Shown here piece by piece: positions 1-5,400 of a stretch of 5,400 bases of DNA. The notes beneath the pieces were generated by a model that ran no database searches, had not been told where the DNA came from, and was given only the letters and a program-made list of their open reading frames with translations. The number at the start of each line of letters is the position of its first letter. The stretch's first letter is position 1. Position numbers and translations under genes: made by a program. Source of the DNA: Pseudomonadota bacterium (GTDB taxonomy: Bacteria; Pseudomonadota; Gammaproteobacteria; Magnimaribacterales; D2472); the NCBI GenBank assembly GCA_010024215.1, contig RGHK01000068.1, forward strand, positions 1 to 5,400, read 5' to 3'.

Positions 1-1
1 T

Positions 2-766
2 AAAGAGTTAAACGGAAATATCATAGCTGCAGTTGTGTTAATTATGGTCCTTGTTATTGCCAGTATGGGCTTCAGAGTTTCTCTTCTTGTAGGCCTATCG
101 ATACCATTTTGTTTTTTATTTACCTACTTGGTTTTCTTTTCGCTTGGAATGGAAATCAATTTTCTTGTGATGATGGGTTTGTTACTGGGTATGGGAATGC
201 TCATTGATGGAGCAATTGTTATAACCGAATATGCTGATAAAAAAATTGGTGAAGGTCTTTCAAGGCTTGAGGGTTATAAAATGGCATCTAAAAGAATGTT
301 CTATCCAATAGTAGCTTCAACTGGAACTACTATGGCTGCTTTTATACCTGTAATGTTATGGCCTGGCTTCACTGGTCAGTTTATGCGCTATCTTCCGATA
401 ACAGTATTCACTGTTTTATTAGGATCTTTAATATATTCATTAATAATGATTCCTGTACTGGGCTCATATCTTGGTCAACAGGATTCTGCTTTAAATAAGG
501 ATGAAGGCAGAGAATCTATTTTTAAAAAATTGACTGAATTATATGGAAGAAGAATAGCTGAGTTTGTTAAAAATCCAGTTGAAACATGCCTTGCTGTTAT
601 CTCGGTGCTTTTGGTAATTGTTATGAGCTACTCATATTTTGGTAAAGGAACAATATATTTTGCTTTGGTTGACCCTGTAGAAGCAAATATTACTATCAAA
701 GCTCGCGGAAATTATTCTGCTTTAGAAACTAAAGAGATTGTTAATCAATGTGAATGCTGCTGCTGA
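2..766 (+). CDS. RND efflux permease, N-terminal-side fragment of a broken gene (5' end outside window)
   Basis: This is part of an inner-membrane proton-driven RND pump (AcrB/MdtB-like HAE1 type), which normally works as a trimer with a periplasmic adaptor and an outer-membrane channel. The frame is open to the left edge; the GTG at 35 lies inside TM2, so it is not the true start. Numbering codons from base 2, hydrophobic segments match TM2 (about 7-25), TM3 (27-47), TM4 (53-76), TM5 (101-119), TM6 (132-155) and TM7 (194-212). The TM4 signature reads MLIDGAIVITEYADKK, with one acidic residue (D69, bases 206-208) where AcrB has the pair D407-D408. After TM7 the periplasmic domain begins (DPVEANITIKARGNYSALET), then the frame runs into a Cys-rich nonsense tail (CECCC) and a TGA at 764-766. 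The sense reading continues in another frame from about base 750. Family assignment is firm; the substrate cannot be told. In the state shown the product would be a truncated, probably non-functional protein. Confidence 0.85.
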   Translation, partial: KELNGNIIAAVVLIMVLVIASMGFRVSLLVGLSIPFCFLFTYLVFFSLGMEINFLVMMGLLLGMGMLIDGAIVITEYADKKIGEGLSRLEGYKMASKRMFYPIVASTGTTMAAFIPVMLWPGFTGQFMRYLPITVFTVLLGSLIYSLIMIPVLGSYLGQQDSALNKDEGRESIFKKLTELYGRRIAEFVKNPVETCLAVISVLLVIVMSYSYFGKGTIYFALVDPVEANITIKARGNYSALETKEIVNQCECCC

Positions 767-1850
767 TACTGTTGAAGCATATATGAGAAATAACATTGAT
801 GGTCTTAAAAATATAACTTCATCAAAGTCTTATCCATCAGTCGAATGGAGTGTTGAGGTTGATAAACAAAAGGCAGCTCAACTTGGTGTCAGCGTGGCTG
901 ATGTTGGAGCCTTGGTACAAATGCTCACTAATGGATTTAAGGTTGGAGAATATAGACCCGATGATTCAAGAGACGAAGTTGAAATCAGGGCTAGGTTTCC
1001 TCAATCAGACAGAACAATTACTGGAATTCAAAGTTTAAATGTAACCACAGCAAAAGGATTAATTCCAGTGAGTTCTTTCATATCTGTTATTCCTAAGGAA
1101 AATAGGCAATCAGTAAATAGAAGAGATGGAAAATTTACTCAACAAATTGGAGCTGCAACTATTGATGAATCTAAAGTTTCTGAAAAAGTAAGTGAAATTG
1201 ATAATTGGCTTAAAAATGCTGATCTTGGAGATGGAGTTACCTACAAATTTACTGGTATGGCTGAAGAAACAGAAGATGTAAATAATTTTATGATAGCTGC
1301 AGGAATAATGGCGGTTTTCATTATGTTATTAATGCTGCTAACTCAATTTAATAGCTTTTATCAGTCATTTATAATTTTAACTTCTGTAACAATTTCATTT
1401 GTTGGTGTGCTACTTGGTTTATTAATAACAGGTAAGCCCTTTAGTACAACAATGACTGGTCTATCAATTGTTACTTTAGCTGGAATCGTTGTGAATAATA
1501 ATATTGTACTAATAGACACGTTTAACAAATTAAGGCAAGAATCGCCTCATATTGAAAATTCTGCTCACATTATTAATGCATGCAAGCAAAGACTGAGGCC
1601 AATTTTACTAACATCTTTAACAACTATTTTTGGCCTATTGCCATTAGCGATGGGTGTTAGTTTAGACATTATCTCTCGTGATATTGCTATAGGAAGTCCT
1701 ATTGTAGATTGGTGGTCCAATCTTGCCGTCTCAATTGTTTTTGGTCTAGCTTTTAGTACCTTTATAACCTTAATTTTGACTCCTGCTGTATTGTCTTTAC
1801 CACACGCATTAAGAAATGATTTTAAAAAGTTTTTTAAAACAGCTAATTAA
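738..1850 (+). CDS. RND efflux permease, C-terminal fragment of the same broken gene
   Basis: This continues the upstream permease in the next frame. A nominal start is TTG at 738, and the first ATG is at 783, but homologous sense begins near VNAAADTVEAYM at about 750, so this is a continuation and not an independent gene. Numbering from 738, residues 5-183 are periplasmic and include YPSVEWSVEVDKQKAAQLGV and NGFKVGEYRPDD, typical of the family's second loop and docking domain. TM8 is about 184-201, TM9 211-231, TM10 241-262, TM11 289-305 and TM12 327-354. TM10 carries GIVVNNNIVLID, with Asn253 where AcrB has the relay Lys940; the NN form is common in RND subgroups outside AcrB. RLRPILLTSL (285-294) keeps the conserved Arg/Thr region of TM11. 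The gene ends in a tandem TAATAA (1848-1853), 16 bases before xseB. From the TM7 end to TM8 only about 215 residues remain, against roughly 313 in AcrB. Confidence 0.85.
   Translation: MLINVNAAADTVEAYMRNNIDGLKNITSSKSYPSVEWSVEVDKQKAAQLGVSVADVGALVQMLTNGFKVGEYRPDDSRDEVEIRARFPQSDRTITGIQSLNVTTAKGLIPVSSFISVIPKENRQSVNRRDGKFTQQIGAATIDESKVSEKVSEIDNWLKNADLGDGVTYKFTGMAEETEDVNNFMIAAGIMAVFIMLLMLLTQFNSFYQSFIILTSVTISFVGVLLGLLITGKPFSTTMTGLSIVTLAGIVVNNNIVLIDTFNKLRQESPHIENSAHIINACKQRLRPILLTSLTTIFGLLPLAMGVSLDIISRDIAIGSPIVDWWSNLAVSIVFGLAFSTFITLILTPAVLSLPHALRNDFKKFFKTAN
743..756 (+). other. Frameshift and probable deletion junction in the RND gene
   Basis: Upstream codons end KEIVNQ (734-748) in one frame, and downstream codons read VNAAADTVEAYM from 750 in the next. 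Dropping T749 restores a continuous reading. However, the sequence before the join belongs to the start of the PC1 subdomain, while what follows resembles the helix just before the docking domain. By my count about 100 residues are missing, corresponding roughly to AcrB residues 595-695. A deletion whose length is not a multiple of three therefore explains both the shortening and the frame change. A misassembly would look the same. Confidence 0.65.
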
Positions 1851-1866
1851 TAAACTACAATAAGAT

Positions 1867-2091
1867 ATGTCTAATGCTGATAAAAAAATTGACTTTGAAT
1901 CTTCTTTAAAAAAACTAGAATCAATTGTTGCTAAATTAGAAGATGAAAATATCAATTTAGAAGATTCAGTAAAATCATTCGAAGCTGGTATAAATTTAGT
2001 TAAAGAATGTCAAAAGCAGCTTGAAGAGGCTGAGCTTAAGGTTAAAGAATTATTGGATGATGGCACCACCGAAGAACTAGATAACTCATAA
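1867..2091 (+). CDS. xseB: Exodeoxyribonuclease VII small subunit
   Basis: XseB is the small, non-catalytic subunit of exonuclease VII. Several copies bind each XseA large subunit in the cytoplasm to form an enzyme that degrades single-stranded DNA to short oligonucleotides. The 74-residue length is typical. The family pattern is clear: FESSLKKLESIVAKLED (10-26), NLEDSVKSFEAGINLVKEC (30-48) and QKQLEEAELKVKELLDD (49-65), two charged helices that pair as a hairpin, followed by a short acidic tail. The ATG at 1867 fits the family N-terminus. No good Shine-Dalgarno sequence is visible; the preceding bases are ACAATAAGAT. It sits 16 bases after the RND stop and 7 bases before ispA. xseA is not in the window. 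The link to ispA and dxs is the usual gammaproteobacterial one and probably reflects shared transcription, not shared function. Confidence 0.95.
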   Translation: MSNADKKIDFESSLKKLESIVAKLEDENINLEDSVKSFEAGINLVKECQKQLEEAELKVKELLDDGTTEELDNS

Positions 2092-2098
2092 TTATTTA

Positions 2099-2974
2099 AT
2101 GTTTCCAGAATACTTATCTGAAGTAAAAACACTTGTTAAAGATAAGATTGCAAAATCAATTGGCAGTACTAATACAATAGAGAAAGCTATGGCTTATTCA
2201 GCTCTAGCTGATAGCAAAATGATACGTGCTGGATTGGTATTTGCTTCTGCAGAAACAAATAAATTTATTGCCAAAAGCAGCATTATAACCCTCGCCTCAG
2301 CTGTAGAGCTTATGCATACGTATTCTCTTATACACGATGATTTACCATGCATGGATGATGACGATTTAAGAAGAAATCAGCCCTCAAGTCATATAAAGTT
2401 TGGTGAAGCAAATGCTGTTCTTGCTGGAGATGCGCTGCAAGCATTGGCATATGAGATTATTGTTGATGATATCGAGCTCTCTTCTGATAATAAAGTTAAA
2501 GCTCTTAAATTATTATCTGAAGCATGTGGAAAAAATGGAATGGTCCATGGTCAGTATTTAGATATTGAAAATGAAAATAGTGAGAATATTAATCAAGACA
2601 AATTAGATGAAATTCATAATCTAAAAACAGGGAAATTGATTGAGTGCTCTGTTATGCTTGGTCAAATTGCCAACAATCTTAATGATGATTGTTTTAAGAA
2701 ACTTAAAAACTTTAGTAGCAAAATTGGTCTAGCTTTCCAAGTAACAGATGATATTTTAGATGCAACACAAACTGCAGAAATTCTTGGTAAAACTCAGAAC
2801 TCTGATCTCAAAAACAATAAATTAACTTACATTAGTTTTCTTGGTTTAGATGGAGCAAATGAAAGAGCGCTCAAATTAACAGAATCAGGTCTTCAGTCTC
2901 TTAATACATCTAATATAATCAATAAAGAGAAACTGATTGAATTAGCAGAATTCTTATTGCACAGAAATAATTAA
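2099..2974 (+). CDS. ispA: Farnesyl diphosphate synthase (short-chain polyprenyl diphosphate synthase)
   Basis: This cytosolic enzyme condenses DMAPP or GPP with IPP to make geranyl and then farnesyl diphosphate, the precursor of ubiquinone side chains and undecaprenyl phosphate. At 291 residues it is close to E. coli IspA (299). The first Asp-rich motif is HDDLPCMDDDDLRR (79-92; D80, D81, D86) and the second is FQVTDDILD (213-221; D217, D218, D221); both bind the Mg-diphosphate. IPP-binding K40, R43 and H73 are kept, as are KTG (176-178) and K231 and K241. The usual GGKRxRP is degraded to DSKMIRA (38-44). YSLIHDD before the first motif is identical to E. coli IspA, which supports a C15 product, though a GGPP synthase cannot be fully excluded. 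The ATG at 2099 lies 7 bases after the xseB stop with no Shine-Dalgarno sequence, so translation is probably coupled. The stop overlaps the dxs start by one base (TAATG, 2972-2976). Confidence 0.93.
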   Translation: MFPEYLSEVKTLVKDKIAKSIGSTNTIEKAMAYSALADSKMIRAGLVFASAETNKFIAKSSIITLASAVELMHTYSLIHDDLPCMDDDDLRRNQPSSHIKFGEANAVLAGDALQALAYEIIVDDIELSSDNKVKALKLLSEACGKNGMVHGQYLDIENENSENINQDKLDEIHNLKTGKLIECSVMLGQIANNLNDDCFKKLKNFSSKIGLAFQVTDDILDATQTAEILGKTQNSDLKNNKLTYISFLGLDGANERALKLTESGLQSLNTSNIINKEKLIELAEFLLHRNN

Positions 2975-4842
2975 TGAAAATCTTTAAAAAAATACCTGAA
3001 GAAAGACCGAATACACCGCTATTAGATAAGGTTTCGATTCCAGCAGATTTAAGATCCTTTTCTATATCTGAGCTAGAAATCCTTTCTGATGAATTAAGGG
3101 AATTCCTTTTATACTCAGTTGGTAAAAGTGGGGGTCACCTTGGCGGAGGGCTTGGTGTTGTTGAGCTAACAGTTGTTCTTCACTATTTATTCAATACCCC
3201 ATATGATAATTTGATATGGGATGTTGGGCATCAGGCGTATCCTCACAAAATTCTTACAGGTCGAAAGAATGAAATTGAATCAATTAGACAAAAAGACGGT
3301 TTAGCGCCCTTTCCATCCATTCATGAAAGTGAATATGACGCTTTTGGAGTTGGTCATTCAAGCACATCTATAAGTGCTATCTTAGGAATGGCTGAAGGAT
3401 CAAAAAATGAATCATCAAATAAAAAACATGTTGCTGTAATTGGGGATGGCGCAATGACTGCTGGGATAGCTTTTGAGGCACTAAGTCATGCAGGTCATTT
3501 AAAACCCAATCTACTTGTTATTTTAAATGATAACGACATGTCAATCTCAGAAAATATTGGGGGACTCTCTAATTATTTTTCTAGAATATGGGCATCAAAA
3601 ATTTATAAAGGCATTAAAAAAAGCGGAGCAAGCGTTCTCAAGCCTCTACCGCAAGCATATCATTTGGCTAGAAAAGTTGAAACTCAAATGAAAGCAATGG
3701 TTGCACCAGGAACAATTTTTGAGGAATTGGGCTTTAATTACGTTGGCCCAATAGATGGGCACAATATTAAAGAGCTTAATGATGTGATCAGCAATCTTAA
3801 GGATTTTGATGGTCCACAATTCCTTCATGTTATTACTAAAAAAGGTGCTGGGCTTGATGCTGCAGAATCAGATAGAATTGGATTCCATGCTATAGGAAAA
3901 ATAAATAGCCTTAAATCAAACAAACCATCATCTCCAAAATATCAAGATATATTTGGTGATTGGATTGTTGATATGGCAAAAGAAGATAATAATCTAATTG
4001 CGATAACTCCTGCTATGAGAGAGGGTTCTGGCCTCGTAAGATTTAGCAAAGAATTTCCTGAAAGGTATTATGATGTAGCGATTGCAGAACAACATGCCGT
4101 AACCTTTGCAGCAGGCCTTGCAACTGAAAATAAAAAACCTATTGTTGCTATATATTCAACATTTCTTCAAAGGGCTTATGATCAATTTATACATGATGTT
4201 GCAGTACAAAATTTAGATGTAACTTTTGCTCTTGATAGGGCCGGGTTGGTTGGCGAAGATGGTCCAACTCATTCTGGAAATTACGACATTGCGTATCTTA
4301 GATGCATTCCAAATGTGATTCTTATGACTCCATCAGATGAAAATGAAACAAGATTACTTTTGACTTCAGCATATAAATATAAAGGTCCTGCAGCAGTAAG
4401 ATATCCAAGAGGAACTGGTCCAAATTCACTAATTGATGCTAAATTAAAATCAGTTGAAATTGGAAAAGCTAGAGTCATAAACGAAACAGATTCAAAAATT
4501 ATTTTCTTAAATTTTGGAGCTTTATTAGATCAAGCCATAGAAGTATCAAAAATATTAGGCTTAACGTTGATAGACATGCGTTTTGTTAAACCCCTAGATG
4601 AAGAGATGCTCAAAAAATATCTTAAAAATGCTCAGGGTTATGTGTCTCTAGAAGACGGTTCAGTTTATGGAGGTGCGGGAAGTGCAGTTCAGGAATTCTG
4701 TTCAAATAACCAAATCAATATTAAATCAAAACTATTTGGAATACCTGATAGATTTATAGAACATGCATCTAGGGAAGAAATGTTAGAAGATTCTGGCTTG
4801 TTGGCTAAACAAATATTAGATTCATTAAAAGAGTGGATATAA
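2974..4842 (+). CDS. dxs: 1-deoxy-D-xylulose-5-phosphate synthase
   Basis: Dxs is a thiamine-diphosphate enzyme that joins pyruvate and glyceraldehyde 3-phosphate, releasing CO2, to give DXP. This is the first and often flux-controlling step of the MEP isoprenoid pathway, and DXP also feeds thiamine and pyridoxal phosphate synthesis. The length, 622 residues, matches E. coli (620). Domain I has SGGHLGGGLGVVELT (52-66, H55), DVGHQAYPHK (83-92), the cofactor motif GDGAMTAG (157-164) closing at NDND (185-188), and FHAIGK (304-309, H305). Domain II has AEQHAVTFAAG (371-381) with catalytic E372, Y394, R400, DRAG (421-424) and DGPTHSG (429-435, D429 and H433), then RYPRG (476-480). Domain III is the transketolase C-terminal fold (about 495-622). 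All key residues are present, so it should be active. The start ATG shares a base with the ispA stop. The last 38 bases overlap the pgpA tail on the other strand. Confidence 0.98.
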   Translation: MKIFKKIPEERPNTPLLDKVSIPADLRSFSISELEILSDELREFLLYSVGKSGGHLGGGLGVVELTVVLHYLFNTPYDNLIWDVGHQAYPHKILTGRKNEIESIRQKDGLAPFPSIHESEYDAFGVGHSSTSISAILGMAEGSKNESSNKKHVAVIGDGAMTAGIAFEALSHAGHLKPNLLVILNDNDMSISENIGGLSNYFSRIWASKIYKGIKKSGASVLKPLPQAYHLARKVETQMKAMVAPGTIFEELGFNYVGPIDGHNIKELNDVISNLKDFDGPQFLHVITKKGAGLDAAESDRIGFHAIGKINSLKSNKPSSPKYQDIFGDWIVDMAKEDNNLIAITPAMREGSGLVRFSKEFPERYYDVAIAEQHAVTFAAGLATENKKPIVAIYSTFLQRAYDQFIHDVAVQNLDVTFALDRAGLVGEDGPTHSGNYDIAYLRCIPNVILMTPSDENETRLLLTSAYKYKGPAAVRYPRGTGPNSLIDAKLKSVEIGKARVINETDSKIIFLNFGALLDQAIEVSKILGLTLIDMRFVKPLDEEMLKKYLKNAQGYVSLEDGSVYGGAGSAVQEFCSNNQINIKSKLFGIPDRFIEHASREEMLEDSGLLAKQILDSLKEWI

Positions 4843-5290
4843 TTGCAGCAAATATACCCGCTACGACATCATCCAGAACTATGCCCATGCCACCTTTCAA
4901 GTTCTGATCTATATATGAAATTGGAAATGGCTTTAAGATATCGAATAATCTAAAAAAGATAAAAGCAAGAACAACATATAAAACTCTTTGATTTTGTGTA
5001 GATAAATATATAGCAGGATAGGCAGCTATCCACATACCTACCAGTTCATCTATTACAATTGCTTTATGATCTTTTTCAATTAGATCTTTGGATATTTTAT
5101 CGCAGAGCCAAATCGCATAAAAAGTTATTCCAAGAATAATCCATTCCATGTTTATGTAATGTGAAAAAATTACAAACAAAACCAAAGACACCAATGATCC
5201 AAATGTGCCAGGTGCATATTTAGCATTACCAACACCTCCAAGAGTTGCAATTAAATGCGATGGATTATTTAAATTTGGAAAATTACTCAT
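4805..5290 (-). CDS. pgpA: Phosphatidylglycerophosphatase A
   Basis: PgpA is an inner-membrane phosphatase that removes the phosphate of phosphatidylglycerophosphate to make phosphatidylglycerol. The 161 residues are slightly fewer than in E. coli PgpA (172). Family motifs seen are YAPGTFGSL (25-33), the acidic VIDELVGMWIA (79-89; D81, E82), FFRLFDILKPFPI (112-124) and KGGMGIVLDDVVAGI (132-146; D140, D141), which hold the expected metal-binding and catalytic acids. Hydrophobic stretches at about 32-46, 49-62, 85-97, 103-117 and 142-160 fit a small polytopic protein. The start is the ATG at 5290-5288, whose last bases form the thiL stop (ATGA, 4-base overlap), which indicates translational coupling; there is no Shine-Dalgarno sequence. 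The TAG stop at 4807-4805 lies inside the 3' end of dxs on the opposite strand. The thiL-pgpA pairing is typical of gammaproteobacteria. Confidence 0.96.
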   Translation of the reverse strand: MSNFPNLNNPSHLIATLGGVGNAKYAPGTFGSLVSLVLFVIFSHYINMEWIILGITFYAIWLCDKISKDLIEKDHKAIVIDELVGMWIAAYPAIYLSTQNQRVLYVVLAFIFFRLFDILKPFPISYIDQNLKGGMGIVLDDVVAGIFAAIISTLLMNLIFV

Positions 5291-5400
5291 TTAAAATGCT
5301 TATAGCCGTTAATTTCAACATCATACCCTTTTTCAGAAATAAAATTTATTGATTTATCCTCAGTTATTTTTCCAATTCTATAAAAATTCTCTTCTAAATC
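5287..5400 (-). CDS. thiL: Thiamine-monophosphate kinase, C-terminal end (5' part outside window)
   Basis: ThiL phosphorylates thiamine monophosphate with ATP to make thiamine diphosphate, the cofactor needed by Dxs encoded nearby. Only the last 37 codons are present; the gene enters from the right edge and ends at TGA (5289-5287), overlapping the pgpA start as ATGA. The visible peptide contains FYRIGKITED (6-15) and ends GYDVEINGYKHFK. This matches the usual ThiL C-terminus, an IGxIT-type strand followed by a terminal GYxHF (E. coli ends close to GYDHF). No catalytic residues fall in this stretch, so the call rests on the C-terminal signature and the conserved thiL-pgpA order. It is too short to be listed as a free-standing open frame but is in frame right to the window edge. 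Confidence 0.88.
   Translation of the reverse strand, partial: DLEENFYRIGKITEDKSINFISEKGYDVEINGYKHFK

Noticed and set aside
754..766. GCT triplet repeat at the frameshift, as a possible programmed slippage site
   Set aside because: There is no slippery heptamer, and about 100 residues are also missing at this point, which slippage cannot explain.
850..1038. 62-codon open frame on the + strand inside the RND gene
   Set aside because: It lies wholly within a recognisable RND periplasmic coding region in another frame and has no family-like features.
1818..1840. A/T-rich self-complementary stretch near the RND stop, resembling a terminator
   Set aside because: It lies inside the last RND codons, has an A/T-only stem, and a Lys/Phe-rich C-terminus explains it.
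3646..3828. 60-codon open frame on the - strand within dxs
   Set aside because: Antisense to the conserved dxs coding sequence, with no motif and no start signal; a chance open frame in AT-rich sequence.
4281..4478. 65-codon open frame on the - strand within dxs
   Set aside because: Antisense to the catalytic and central domains of Dxs, with no recognisable domain.
1..5400. CRISPR arrays, tRNA genes, insertion sequences, defence islands or other novel systems
   Set aside because: No repeat-spacer pattern, cloverleaf, transposase or unassigned long gene was seen; all sequence is covered by recognised genes.

Overview
The window looks like a piece of chromosome from an AT-rich, streamlined gammaproteobacterium, probably a marine lineage of the SAR86 kind. 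That is an inference from three things: strong A/T preference at third codon positions, almost no intergenic space, and gammaproteobacterial gene order. No rRNA or other decisive marker is present, so the lineage is tentative. All 5400 bases are accounted for by protein-coding sequence apart from two gaps of 16 and 7 bases. I see no tRNA, rRNA, CRISPR array, insertion sequence or long repeat.

Left part (2-1850, + strand): the 3' two thirds of an RND-superfamily inner-membrane efflux permease, running in from the left edge. It is broken. The frame changes near base 749, and the periplasmic loop between TM7 and TM8 is about 100 residues shorter than in AcrB, so the lesion looks like an internal deletion that also shifts the frame, not a simple one-base slip.

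Middle (1867-4842, + strand): a tight xseB-ispA-dxs cluster. It encodes the small subunit of exonuclease VII, farnesyl diphosphate synthase and 1-deoxy-D-xylulose-5-phosphate synthase. Dxs opens the MEP pathway to IPP/DMAPP, and IspA condenses these into farnesyl diphosphate for quinones, undecaprenyl phosphate and other isoprenoids. The genes are 7 bases apart (xseB-ispA) or overlap by one base (ispA-dxs), so they are probably one transcript, possibly continuing from the RND gene 16 bases upstream.

Right part (4805-5400, - strand): pgpA (phosphatidylglycerophosphatase A) and the last 37 codons of thiL (thiamine-monophosphate kinase), joined by an ATGA overlap. They converge on dxs, and the pgpA and dxs tails overlap by 38 bases. 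The convergent xseB-ispA-dxs / pgpA-thiL layout is the same as in E. coli, where yajO lies between dxs and pgpA; here nothing does. ThiL makes thiamine diphosphate, the cofactor of Dxs, and Dxs product also feeds thiamine thiazole synthesis, so the two convergent clusters are metabolically linked.

I found no convincing new system here. The most notable signal is the deletion and frameshift in the RND pump gene; the rest is conserved housekeeping sequence in a very compact arrangement.
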